From assembly GCF_003814875.1 (NCBI RefSeq), contig NZ_RKQF01000001.1:4650001-4714000 (forward strand): DNA of 64,000 nucleotides. Reading direction: 5' to 3'. Position 1 is the stretch's first letter. Each line of letters opens with the position of its first letter. This DNA comes from Streptomyces sp. Ag109_O5-1. GTDB lineage: Bacteria; Actinomycetota; Actinomycetes; Streptomycetales; Streptomycetaceae. Positions 32,710 to 41,095 of this stretch are shown here, piece by piece. The position numbers and the translations under genes are program-made. The notes under the pieces are model-generated. The model had not been told where the DNA came from. It was given only the letters and a program-made list of their open reading frames with translations, and searched no databases.

Positions 32710-33507
32710 ATGTCTGACCTGCCCGATCACACCAGTGCGATCATCGACGCGATAGTCGATCACGTCGGCCGCTCGACGCTTCCGTTCCAGCGGGCTCATC
32801 GCGAGGAACAACACGCTACGGCCTTCTGGTTCAACGAACTCGTGGAGACGACCTCCGAGGGCGAGGTCATCCGGCAGTACCTCGTGACCGCCAGTGAGCC
32901 GGCGCGGGTCGAGTTGGCCGAGTTCACCCTGCGCCCCGAACTGTGCGCACCCGCGATGAGCGCCGAGAAGCTGATGATGGTCGACTTCGCGGAGGGGTGG
33001 ACCCATCTCGGCGATCTGGGGGTGGCGGTCATGCCCTCCGCCGGGCTGCACGCACACGGCGCCCGCAAGGGCTGGCACTGGACGACCGACGAGATCACCG
33101 ACGGCATCGCGGCCACGGAACAGGACATCGCCGACCTCGGTGAGTCGCCGGTCCCGGCCTATCTGCTGGGTCACGTCAACGACGGGGACGTCTCCCGGGA
33201 GCAGGCTGTCGTGATCGGCCGGATCACACGCTCGGACGACGGCGGCATCCGGTGGATCGGAGACCTGCCACAAGGGTGCGTGGGCGCACCGGTGTTCATC
33301 GGCGTACCCCTCGACGACAACAGTTTCAAGCTGGTGTGCGTCGGAGTGACACTCCCCGCCGGCGACCACCACACCGTTGCCGCCTTCGACGGCATCCGCG
33401 CCGCCTTGAAGGCCTTCCCGCCGGACAGCACGTCAGCCCCTGACGGGGCCGGGACCGTTCCTCGGCCGGGCGAGCAGAAGCGGCGCTGGTGGCAGCGGCG
33501 CGGCTGA
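32710..33507 (+). CDS. Conserved protein, possible degenerate trypsin-like fold
   Basis: 265 residues from the ATG at 32710. Soluble, mixed alpha/beta. The stretch GDLPQGCVGAPVFIG near residue 195 looks like the GDSGGPV region of trypsin-like proteases but lacks the serine in place (GCVGAPV), and no catalytic histidine motif is clear, so any protease activity is doubtful. Other visible tracts: GRSTLPFQRAHREEQHATAF, WTTDEITDGIAATEQDIADL. The C-terminus ends in a basic KRRWWQRR tail. Function unknown. Confidence 0.6.
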   Translation: MSDLPDHTSAIIDAIVDHVGRSTLPFQRAHREEQHATAFWFNELVETTSEGEVIRQYLVTASEPARVELAEFTLRPELCAPAMSAEKLMMVDFAEGWTHLGDLGVAVMPSAGLHAHGARKGWHWTTDEITDGIAATEQDIADLGESPVPAYLLGHVNDGDVSREQAVVIGRITRSDDGGIRWIGDLPQGCVGAPVFIGVPLDDNSFKLVCVGVTLPAGDHHTVAAFDGIRAALKAFPPDSTSAPDGAGTVPRPGEQKRRWWQRRG

Positions 33508-33674
33508 CGCCGCACGGCACCGCCGGGCCTCGCGTCCGCGCCGACGGCCGCCGTTCGGATCGCCCAGGGCGGCCCTTCAGGTGATTGCGGACGCCGCATG
33601 GGCCGGACAGCGCCACCGCGGGGGTACGACGTCTCAGCACAGGACGAACCCAGAATGCCGTGAGGAGCTTGGGG

Positions 33675-33959
33675 ATGTACGCAGCAATCCGGCGGTACGA
33701 AGGCGTGACCGATTCGGCCGAGGCGGCCCGTCTCGTGAACGAGGGGTTCGTGCCGCTCATGCGTCAGGTCTCCGGCTTCGTGGCCTACTTCTGGATCGAT
33801 GCCGGGGACGGAGTGATGGTCTCGACCAGCGTCTTCCAGGACCAGGCCGGTGCCGATGAATCGATCTCGAAAGCTGCGGACTTCGTACGGGACAACCTTG
33901 CGTCACTGCTTCCCAACCCGCCCGAGGTCATGGCCGGCGTGGTGGTGGCGTCCGCGTGA
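33675..33959 (+). CDS. Dimeric alpha-beta barrel (ABM-like) protein
   Basis: 94 residues from the ATG at 33675, with GAGGAG 6-10 bases ahead. YAAIRRYEGVTDSAEAARLV, FVPLMRQVSGFVAYFWIDAG and TSVFQDQAGADESISKAADF give the beta-alpha-beta pattern of antibiotic-biosynthesis-monooxygenase-like ferredoxin folds, which work as dimers. Some oxidise polyketides or degrade haem; many are uncharacterised. It is alone in its orientation, convergent with the haloperoxidase-like gene. Confidence 0.7.
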   Translation: MYAAIRRYEGVTDSAEAARLVNEGFVPLMRQVSGFVAYFWIDAGDGVMVSTSVFQDQAGADESISKAADFVRDNLASLLPNPPEVMAGVVVASA

Positions 33960-34188
33960 CAGTGCTCGGACCAGCCGCACGAGCTGGTTTCCAAGGCCGT
34001 TCCGGCCTGCGCGCTCGCGCCGATCGGAGCGGATGACGTCGGTCGGGCGGAGCCAGATCGGGCGGAGCTCGGTCGGGTGGAGCTCGGTCGGGTGAGGGGG
34101 TCGTGGGACTGGCGGACACCTGGTTGCGGCTTGGCCTGGGTACGGATCGGAGGCCCGGCTCGGTGCCGGGCCTCCTCGGCTCTGTGGT

Positions 34189-35577
34189 TCAGGGTTTGCC
34201 GTCGCCGCACTTCGGCTCGGCGGGCCTGGCCTGCCCGGCCGTCGGCGGGAACGGCTGGGTGCCGTTCTTGGTGACCGGCCGGAAGTAGTGGTCCAGGGCC
34301 CAGGCGGCCACATGGGCGCCGGCCCGGCAGCCGGCCACGTCCGCCGTGCGGGAGTGGACGCCGCCCCACACCCGGGCGTCGACGACGTCCCGGTCGAGGT
34401 CGTCGGCGGACCCGTAGTACCGCGTGGTGCCGGTGACGTCGGAGGGGACGTAGAGGTCGATGTGCGAGGTGCCGAGGACGCCGGTCAGGGCGCGTGCCAC
34501 GGCGGCGGCGACGGTCGTATGGCCCGCGACGTAGTCCGGGTGCGGCGGGGTGACGAGCAGCGGCTCCCAGGCGGGGTCCGCCGTCGTCGCGGGGTTGCCG
34601 TCGGTGTCGGCGAGGCGGATGGCGGTGATCGGCCGCCAGGTGCCGTAGTGGAGCTTGGCGTCCCATGCCGTGATGACGGCATCGGTCGCCGACGCGTTCA
34701 CCGCGGCGAACAGCCGGGCCGTCTCGGTGATGCCGAGCCGGTGCCGGGCGGCGTGGTCCCGTACGGCGGTCTGGACCTGTTCGACCAGGTTGCCGCTGAA
34801 GAAGAGGGCGGTCTCGGTCTGCTGCGCGCTCCGGCCCGAGCCGGTCTTCGCGCCCATGGCCTTCAGTTCCTGGAAGTCCTCGGCGTAGGCCGCCGAGGAG
34901 AGGGCGGGCGGTCCGCCGGGGCGGAACTGCTGCGGGGAGGCGAGCAGGAGGGGGCGGAGCCTGGCGAGCCAGGTGTCGATGAAGGGCTGGAACGCGGGTG
35001 GGGTGGGCCGCCAGATCCCCGGCGCCGGGGAAGCGGTGAAAGGAACGTCCGCGAACCTTCCGTCCCCTTCCCGGAGTTCGATGATGCGGGCGGCGGCGCG
35101 CTTTCCGTAGTCGACGCCGCGGTCTCTGGCCTGACCGGCCGGAAGAGCGGCGAGCGAGTCCGCGTAGGCGGTGTCGAGCCGTGCCTTGGCGGCAGGGAAG
35201 TAGGCGAGCAGCACGTCGTGGGCCGCGGTGGCGGCGGCCGCCGCGGAGGAGGCCTTGGCCGGACCGCGCTCGTGCCATTTGTAGAGGGCGTAGCCGCCTT
35301 CGATCCCCACCACCGCGTTGTACACGGCGACGGAGACGAACCCCTCCCAGATCGCCGCCTGCCCGGAGGGACGTGGGCCCAGGCCGGCCTTGATCGTGTC
35401 GGTGGCGATGGCGTTCCACTCGCGGACCACGGCCGCCGGGTCCGCCGCGGTTCGGGTGCCTGCGGCGGAGGGAGTTGTCGTGGCGGTGAGCGTCACGAGG
35501 GCGAGGGCCGCGACGGCGCAGATGAATCCCCGGACACGTGAACGCGGCGGAACGGCAAGAGGGGGCTCTTGATGCAC
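34189..35577 (-). CDS. Secreted vanadium haloperoxidase / PAP2-type phosphatase
   Basis: 462 residues from the GTG at 35577, picked because AGGGAG lies 7 bases ahead; the frame is open further. Signal peptide about 12-38 (GFICAVAALALVTLTATTTP). The C-terminal domain has the vanadate/phosphate-binding set: KLHYGTWRPITAIR (K and R), HPDYVAGHTTVA (a GH motif) and ARVWGGVHSRTADV (R and the catalytic H). Members are either halogenating peroxidases or acid phosphatases; Streptomyces homologues are mostly annotated as vanadium-dependent haloperoxidase without proof. It is extracellular by signal. Confidence 0.85.
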   Translation of the reverse strand: MHQEPPLAVPPRSRVRGFICAVAALALVTLTATTTPSAAGTRTAADPAAVVREWNAIATDTIKAGLGPRPSGQAAIWEGFVSVAVYNAVVGIEGGYALYKWHERGPAKASSAAAAATAAHDVLLAYFPAAKARLDTAYADSLAALPAGQARDRGVDYGKRAAARIIELREGDGRFADVPFTASPAPGIWRPTPPAFQPFIDTWLARLRPLLLASPQQFRPGGPPALSSAAYAEDFQELKAMGAKTGSGRSAQQTETALFFSGNLVEQVQTAVRDHAARHRLGITETARLFAAVNASATDAVITAWDAKLHYGTWRPITAIRLADTDGNPATTADPAWEPLLVTPPHPDYVAGHTTVAAAVARALTGVLGTSHIDLYVPSDVTGTTRYYGSADDLDRDVVDARVWGGVHSRTADVAGCRAGAHVAAWALDHYFRPVTKNGTQPFPPTAGQARPAEPKCGDGKP

Positions 35578-35683
35578 AGCTTGCTCCCTGGAGTCGAGTG
35601 CCCAAGGCTTAGCAACGGCCCACTGGACGAGCAAGACAACTCGCCGCGAACCGGGCAGGCCGGGGGCGCGCTCGAAGGCCTAC

Positions 35684-35733
35684 GGATCAAGCCGTCGTTC
35701 CGGTGGATGATGTACCGCTACGGCGGGGGCGCC
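35684..35733 (+). pseudogene. Short DUF4291 fragment (central part)
   Basis: About 50 bp coding IKPSFRWMMYRYGGGA, the part of DUF4291 just right of the cassette target. It ends exactly where the next minus-strand gene's stop begins. It may be the right flank of the second split DUF4291 gene. Confidence 0.6.
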
Positions 35734-36231
35734 TCACATCCCGCGGCGCTGCTCCCGGACGGCCTTCATGAGCTCCTCCATGGCGGACTGGGTCTCGCGG
35801 CCGCGCCGGTCGTCGATCGCTTCGAGAGCGGCGGCTGCGGCCTCGCGGATCTGATGGGGGAGCCCGTCGGCCGCCGTGAGCCGGTATGCGGCCTTGCGGC
35901 GCGCCATGCGCTCGGTGGCGTCCACCGCGTCGGGGCCGGCCAGCGGAAAGGCGGCGGCCCGGTATGCCGATATCCCGAGCACCATCATGTCCGCGATTCC
36001 GTCGGAGTATCCGAGCGCCGCGGCCTTGCCCTGGCCTTCCCGAATCGTTGCGATCATCAGACGGCGGGACAGGATCGTACCGAGCGTGCCGCCGCCGGCC
36101 AGGGAAAGTGCGCAGGTGACGGCGAGGAACGGTCCGTCCCATGCGTAGCCGGTGAATCCTCCCAGGATCGCGAGCGCGACGGTCCATGCGGCCGCTGTCC
36201 GGGCGCTTATCTGCTCGGGTGTGGTGTCCAT
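35734..36231 (-). CDS. Membrane protein, function unknown
   Basis: 165 residues from the ATG at 36231. Two close transmembrane helices at about 15-35 and 38-58 (AAWTVALAILGGFTGYAWDG, FLAVTCALSLAGGGTLGTIL) precede a cytoplasmic helical domain with charged C-terminus (MEELMKAVREQRRGM). No recognised motif. Its 3' end abuts the DUF4291 fragment and its 5' end abuts a 330-bp field of short repeats. It could belong to the accessory DNA. Confidence 0.65.
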   Translation of the reverse strand: MDTTPEQISARTAAAWTVALAILGGFTGYAWDGPFLAVTCALSLAGGGTLGTILSRRLMIATIREGQGKAAALGYSDGIADMMVLGISAYRAAAFPLAGPDAVDATERMARRKAAYRLTAADGLPHQIREAAAAALEAIDDRRGRETQSAMEELMKAVREQRRGM

Positions 36232-36284
36232 GGCGAAAGTGTCCCAGCCGGTACGGCCGGCACCGGCGCGGGGTGGACCGCCGA

Positions 36285-36620
36285 CGTCGGACATCGACCG
36301 TCGGAAACCGGACATCGACCGTCGGGCCATCGGCAGTCGGACGTTGGGCCGTCGGGCATCGACCGTCGGGCAGTCGCGTCAGCAGTCGGGCATCCGGCAC
36401 AGGCAGTCGGCCGTCGGAGATCGGCCGACGGCGGTCAGGCCCACGGCGGTCGTCTCACGTCGGCAGTCGGGCATCCGGCATAGGCAGTCGACCGTCGGAG
36501 ATCGAGCGGCGGACGGCGACAGTCGGCCGTGGGGCCGCCGGCGGTCAGGCGGCGGACGTCGGCAGTCGAGTATCGGGCCGCCGGCGGTCAGGCGTCAGGC
36601 CCCAGATGTCAGATGTCGAG
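36285..36620. repeat. Degenerate repeat field based on TCGGNCATCGACCGTCGG
   Basis: Many imperfect copies of GACCGTCGG, GCAGTCGGGCATC and GGCGGTCAGGC. The longest direct repeat is 42 bp at 36382-36423 and 36463-36504, with about 3 mismatches; GGGCCGCCGGCGGTCAGGC also occurs twice. The gap runs from 36232 to 36759, with no gene supported. Confidence 0.75.
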
Positions 36621-36759
36621 CCCCGAGTCCGGCTCAGCGCCCGCGCCCTCGCCGTCACTCTCCGTCCGAGGGGCCCGATCGCAGTGGGTGCCGGTCATGG
36701 GTTTCATGGGTATGACCGGCGCCCCTCTGCCGTCCGCCGGGGCGTCTCGTGTCTGTCGG

Positions 36760-37272
36760 TCAGTCCTTGGCGCGGGCGGGCAGTCGCCATCCCGGGCGCG
36801 GGAAGTGGCAGGTGTAGCCGTCCGGGTAGCGCTCCAGGTAGTCCTGGTGCTCGGGCTCGGCCTCCCAGAAGGGGCCGACGGGCTCGACCTCGGTGACGAC
36901 CTTGCCCGGCCACAGCCCGGACGCGTCGACGTCCGCGATGGTGTCCTCGGCGATCCGCTTCTGCTCGTCGTCCACGTAGTAGATCGCCGAGCGGTAGCTG
37001 AGGCCGATGTCGTTGCCCTGGCGGTTCTTGGTGCTCGGGTCGTGGATCTGGAAGAAGAACTCCAGGATCGCGCGGTAGTCGGTCTGCTCGGGGTCGAAGA
37101 GGATCTCGATGGCCTCCGCGTGCGTGCCGTGGTTGCGGTACGTCGCGTTCGCCACGTCACCCCCGGTGTATCCGACCCGGGTCGCCGTCACCCCCGGGAG
37201 CCGGCGGATCAGGTCCTGCATCCCCCAGAAGCATCCGCCCGCCAGCACGGCCCTCTGCGTCTGCGCAGCCAT
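36760..37272 (-). CDS. msrA: Peptide methionine sulfoxide reductase A, second copy
   Basis: 170 residues from the ATG at 37272 with GGAGGGG ahead. Catalytic cysteine C14 in AGGCFWGMQ; THAEAIEILFDPEQ and NRQGNDIGLSYRSAIYY are standard MsrA tracts. It lacks the extended N-terminus and the C-terminal resolving cysteine pair of the copy at 16249; the only later Cys is in GYTCHF, so it belongs to another MsrA subgroup. It reduces methionine-S-sulfoxide. Downstream of it, on the same strand, is the repeat field. Confidence 0.92.
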   Translation of the reverse strand: MAAQTQRAVLAGGCFWGMQDLIRRLPGVTATRVGYTGGDVANATYRNHGTHAEAIEILFDPEQTDYRAILEFFFQIHDPSTKNRQGNDIGLSYRSAIYYVDDEQKRIAEDTIADVDASGLWPGKVVTEVEPVGPFWEAEPEHQDYLERYPDGYTCHFPRPGWRLPARAKD

Positions 37273-37417
37273 TTCGGCCCCTCCAATATCTGTCAGCTCG
37301 GTCATCCGGGTCACCCGGTCGGCACACCACCGGCATCCCACGGCCACTCACCTCAACACGCGAGGGCTCCGAGCGATTCCGAGGCCCGTTGGTCCGTCCG
37401 CCGCCCGGGTGTCCTGG

Positions 37418-38613
37418 TCACCGCGAGCGGAAGGTCACCTCCGGGTAGTCCGGGGAGGGGCCGTTCAGGACGGGTTCGGGGATGCTCCGTAGGTGGAGGG
37501 CGAAGAAGGCCGCCACGTAGGTGCGGGTGAGCTGGACGGCGCGTCGGGCGGAGAGCATCGTGTCCGGGGGTTCGGGGATGCCCAGCTTCTCGGCGAGGAC
37601 CGGGATGTCGGTGAAACTGGAGTGATCGGAGCCGGTGACGGTCAGCCACCGTTTCCAGCCGGTGAGGCGGTTCCAGGCGTCCGTCCAGGTGGGATCCTCG
37701 TCGGTGCCCACGGGGTGGCCCATCAGCATGAACGGGCGGCCGCCCAGGCCGTCGTCGGGGACGGGCGAGAAGATGGTGCCGTCGAGGTCGACCCCCGCCA
37801 GGACACGTTTGTCATGGGCCATCGTGGAGACTGCGGCGGCGCCGCCGAGGGAGTGTCCTGCCACGCCGATCCGGCTGCTGTCGATCATGCCGGCGTGGCG
37901 CCAGGCCTGGTGGCGGCGGTTGGTCACCGCGTCGATGACGAACGAAGGTCCTTCGCCCGGCTCTCCTGGATGGTCGCGGGCGGGTACGCGTCGGGGTCGT
38001 CGCAGACGGCGCAGGTCAGGGTCTTCCCGTCGGGGAACGTGGTGCCGGTGTTCTCGTAGGTGTGGTCGACCAGGGCGACGACATAGCCACGGCTGGCCAG
38101 GTCCTCGGCGAGGCTGGTGATCTCCGTGCGGGGCATGGTGAAGCCCGGGGAGAGCAGCAGCAGCGGGTATCTGCCGTGCCGGGGGACCGCGTCGGTGTGC
38201 GACCAGGTACGGGTCCCGCTGACCGCCTCGGGCGGGATCGTGGTGCCGGGGAGCTTCGTCCGGAGCAGCAGCCGGGCGGCCTCGGTGGTCATGTAGGGGG
38301 CGGGACCGCCGGTACCGGGGCGGGCGGGGTACTACATCGACACCATGAGTTGCCGGGGGCCCGCCGAGGGGACCCAGGGGTTCTGACGGTGCTCGTCGAC
38401 GAGGTGCAGGATGTGCCGGCCGACTGCGTACGGCCCGGTCGGGGCGGGCAGTTCGGCCGGGGACACGTCGGTGTCGGCGGCCGCCCGGGTGCGGTTCACG
38501 GAGGCGGCGGCCGGGGCGGCCGATGCGTGCGCCGCCGCGGCCATGGGCAGCGGCAGGGCCAGGGCCAGTAAGGCGGCGGTGACGGTGCGACGGGTTCTGG
38601 GTCGTCTGGTCAT
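37418..38613 (-). pseudogene. Secreted alpha/beta hydrolase, broken by stop and frameshift
   Basis: The frame starts at ATG 38613 with a signal peptide (VTAALLALALPLPMAAAAHA), continues through VGRHILHLVDEHRQNPW, and meets an in-frame TAG at 38332-38334 where relatives would have tyrosine (MVSM*YPARPG). The same frame then carries on (PLLLLSPGFTMPRTEITSLA, VVALVDHTYENTG) until about 37940. There a frameshift moves it to the frame holding the nucleophile motif GVAGHSLGGAAA and the histidine tract TGSDHSSFTD. The family is PAF-acetylhydrolase/cutinase-like lipase. Two independent lesions make it a pseudogene, next to the IS607 element. Confidence 0.8.
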
Positions 38614-38700
38614 GCCGGTGACGCTAGATCCCCGGCGGCGGAGCCGGCGTCCGCTCGGAGAGGTAACCCGGTGTCCCCTCGGAGATGTAGCGGACCGTTC

Positions 38701-40365
38701 CTAATCAGTGAGCAGGAGTGAGTCTTGGACCCATACCTGGTCACTGCGGACACCCCGAACGGTTTTGGATGTCCTGGTCGCCCGCGTACTCGCCGCGTCC
38801 GGCGGCACGGATCGTGTCCGTGGTCCGGGGATGCGGGGGCGGGGTCCCTCACGCCCAGGGGCACGCCGGTCGGCCTGGACGGTCCGATGCCCGTGCACAT
38901 CGCTCTGGTGTGCACGGGGCGGTGTCGTCCGTCGCCGGATCGGGTGCCCCTGGGCGCGTCGTCCGATCGCGATGCTCGCCGCATCGTGCCGGGTGGTCCT
39001 ACGGGTGGGGCTGGCCATCGGCTTTTGCCAGTGCTGGGCGCCCCACTTACTGGTGTAGGCCGGGTCCACGGCGATGACCGCGATACCTGTGGCGTCGGCC
39101 ATGGAGGCCAGCCGGGCGCGGAGCCTGCCGGTCGGCATGCCGGAGATGAGCTGCCGGAATCGGCGCTTGCGCCCGTGCTTCTCTCTGGTTTTCTCGGCCT
39201 GGAAGTCGAGGTCTTCGACCGCGATGGCCTTGACGCTGCAGCTCTTGGCCCAGTTCAGCAGCCGTGTGAGGGCGTGCCGTACCTGGGCGTCGCGGTGCTG
39301 GGCGTTGCCAGACAGGTCATAGAAGAACCGGCGCGGCTGGCCGATCGGGTTGCCGTGAGTGTCGAGGCGCCATGCGGCGAGGTGGTCGGCATTGGTGTCC
39401 ACGCCGATCACGCCATCGGCGAGGGCGGCTTTGAGCGGGATGGTCCTGGTGGGTGGGATCTGCCAGGAGGCGTCCACGTACCAGCGCCGGCGCCCCGTGT
39501 CGATGGGGGTCCCCCCGCTCGAGCGAAGCCGAGAGTGGGGGAGGATGCGGTAGGCCACGGCCCGGTCGGCCTCCACGCGGTCGGCCCGCTCCTGCCCCCG
39601 GTGAGGGAACCGCACCGGCGCAGCGAGTACGTACCGGCCGTGCTTGGCGTTCGCCAAGTCGGCGAGCGGGGCCGGGAGCTTGATCGATACTGCGCCCTCG
39701 GGCGTGATGCGGATCGTCTCGTTGCCGAACCTTTTCCCCGACTCGCCGTCCGCCTGGAGGAACCAGCGCTCGGCTTCCCACCGCTCACGCCACTCGGTCT
39801 CGGTGAGCTGCGCCTTGTCGAGGTTGTGGCGGGTGCTCAGCAGACGTTTACCGCCACGCACGACACGCACCCGGCCTGCTTCCCAGTCGGCCCGAACCTG
39901 GTCGAGCCGGTCCTCCAGCACATGCAGCCGTCGCGTCTTGTGGAACCACTCGTGCGCGGAGCGGTAGCCGCCCGGAGCCTGCTTGGTGCCCTTCTCCCCG
40001 ACCGGCAGCGACAGCCGGTGCCGGATCGTTGTGATACCGGCTTCGAGGGACTGCACGTGTGCGGCTTGGCCGCGTCGGGCGAGCGCCCACTGGTCATGCG
40101 TGGCCTTCGTGATCGACCCGGCCCACCTGGACGACGACTCGGCCGTCAGGTCCCTCTTACGGGCCGCCCATGACTCGGTGGAGTGCTCCAGGCCGTCAGC
40201 GCAACGCGCTTTGAGGTCCTTCGAGGCGAGCGAGCCCAGGTGCGCCCCCACCAAGCGCAGAACCTTCTCATCCTCGGGCATGAGGTCCTTGAGCCGGGCA
40301 CGGATCGCTGCACCGGAGGGGCCGAGAGCCACGAACGGCGCGGCAATCGGGCGGAGGTCAGCCAT
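38701..40365 (-). CDS. tnpB: TnpB RNA-guided endonuclease of IS607 element
   Basis: 554 residues. The RuvC-like nuclease is split as usual: GVDTNADHLA (D323), IAVEDLDF (E384) and RHDAASIAIG (D461), so all three catalytic acids are kept. The cysteine zinc-finger normally between E and the last D is absent, as in a subset of actinobacterial TnpBs. TnpB proteins use an RNA from the element's end to cut DNA and so keep the element in place. The last 80 residues are arginine- and proline-rich. In frame, residues about 275-288 (LPHSRLRSSGG) come from an inserted palindromic repeat. Its start overlaps the tnpA stop. Confidence 0.88.
   Translation of the reverse strand: MADLRPIAAPFVALGPSGAAIRARLKDLMPEDEKVLRLVGAHLGSLASKDLKARCADGLEHSTESWAARKRDLTAESSSRWAGSITKATHDQWALARRGQAAHVQSLEAGITTIRHRLSLPVGEKGTKQAPGGYRSAHEWFHKTRRLHVLEDRLDQVRADWEAGRVRVVRGGKRLLSTRHNLDKAQLTETEWRERWEAERWFLQADGESGKRFGNETIRITPEGAVSIKLPAPLADLANAKHGRYVLAAPVRFPHRGQERADRVEADRAVAYRILPHSRLRSSGGTPIDTGRRRWYVDASWQIPPTRTIPLKAALADGVIGVDTNADHLAAWRLDTHGNPIGQPRRFFYDLSGNAQHRDAQVRHALTRLLNWAKSCSVKAIAVEDLDFQAEKTREKHGRKRRFRQLISGMPTGRLRARLASMADATGIAVIAVDPAYTSKWGAQHWQKPMASPTRRTTRHDAASIAIGRRAQGHPIRRRTTPPRAHQSDVHGHRTVQADRRAPGREGPRPRIPGPRTRSVPPDAASTRATRTSKTVRGVRSDQVWVQDSLLLTD
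39505..39543. repeat. Streptomyces palindromic repeat inserted in tnpB
   Basis: GGGGGTCCCCCCGCTCGAGC with its partner arm GAGAGTGGGGGA is a repeat I recall as common between Streptomyces genes. Here it is in frame in tnpB and adds about 13 residues between the conserved AVAYRI and DTGRRRWY tracts. Confidence 0.65.
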
Positions 40366-40957
40366 GTTCGGCGGCTTCCAGTGCCTTGCGGGCGCGGTTC
40401 TTCGCCGACCTGCGTCCGTACAGGCGGGCGCAGAACGAGGTCAGCACCTCCGCCATGTCCCGCACCAGGTCGTCTTCGACCTCGCCGTCGTCCAGGACCA
40501 GCAGGCGACGGCCCGTCGCGGACAAGGCGGCCTCGACAAGCTCGACGTTCATCCGGCCAAGCCGGTCCTTGTGCTCCACCACCACGCAGGTCACGTGCGG
40601 GTCGGCCAGCAGACGCCGGGCCCTGGAACGGCAGCCGTTCATCCCGGAAGCGATCTCCGCCTCAACACGAACGACTCGGTGACCGGCCTTCGCTGCCCAC
40701 GCCGACAGCCGAGCGACCTGGCGTTCCAGATCGGTCTTCTGATCGTGCGAGGACACGCGGGCATACAGGCCCAGACCGCCGATGGCCTCGGGCGTGGTGT
40801 TCGCGTCGATGTTCACAAGGATCGTGCGTGGCCCGACCCGCTGAGCCGGTACCGGCAACATCCCCTCACGGAACCAGCGATACGCGGTCTGCGGATGCAC
40901 GCCCTGCGTCTTCGCCCATTCCGTCAGATTCACGCTCTGACAACGACACTCACTCAT
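40358..40957 (-). CDS. tnpA: IS607 transposase TnpA, MerR-type HTH plus serine recombinase
   Basis: 199 residues. The N-terminal MerR-like helix-turn-helix (about 9-40, TEWAKTQGVHPQTAYRWFRE) is followed by a serine-recombinase domain with the nucleophile S69 in LYARVSSHDQ and the conserved VVEHKDRLGR tract. The C-terminus FCARLYGRRSAKNRARKALE is the characteristic IS607 ending. It excises and inserts the element through a circular intermediate. It is coupled to tnpB by an 8-base overlap. Confidence 0.93.
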   Translation of the reverse strand: MSECRCQSVNLTEWAKTQGVHPQTAYRWFREGMLPVPAQRVGPRTILVNIDANTTPEAIGGLGLYARVSSHDQKTDLERQVARLSAWAAKAGHRVVRVEAEIASGMNGCRSRARRLLADPHVTCVVVEHKDRLGRMNVELVEAALSATGRRLLVLDDGEVEDDLVRDMAEVLTSFCARLYGRRSAKNRARKALEAAEHG

Positions 40958-41095
40958 ACATGGTTACGCTCACCTACCCGACTTCGAGGACCAGCAGGTG
41001 GCGACCCCCTGTAAACCCCCTGGAGAACCCGCCTACCCGGAACAGACCCGGAAATTGGGTTGCCCCGGCGCCGCCGGGACGGCTGAATGCGGTGT

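Larger units (their letters stand above)
29854..35683 (+). mobile_element. Second cassette-like region within DUF4291 remnants
   Basis: Bounded on the left by the interrupted DUF4291 copy 2 and on the right by a 50-bp piece of DUF4291 starting GGATCAAGCCGTCGTTC. It contains a full palindromic junction (site E, 30878-30924) that separates a cassette of about 1.05 kb (two genes) from a longer stretch with pseudogenes and a haloperoxidase-like gene. The outer boundaries are degenerate, so the extent is uncertain. Confidence 0.4.
38640..40990 (-). mobile_element. IS607-family insertion element
   Basis: Holds tnpA (serine recombinase) and tnpB in the IS607 order, overlapping by 8 bases. IS607 elements have no terminal inverted repeats and make no target duplication, so the ends cannot be placed exactly. 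The left end should lie a short way past the tnpB stop (38701), where the guide-like reRNA would be encoded; the right end lies a little upstream of tnpA. It sits between the broken hydrolase and a serine hydrolase gene. Confidence 0.8.

Noticed and set aside
33785..35605. 606-codon minus-strand frame over the haloperoxidase region
   Set aside because: Arginine/proline-rich shadow in another frame of the same strand; the haloperoxidase frame has a signal peptide and active-site motifs.
36285..36620. CRISPR array
   Set aside because: Repeats are degenerate and unevenly spaced with no unique equal-length spacers, and there are no cas genes.
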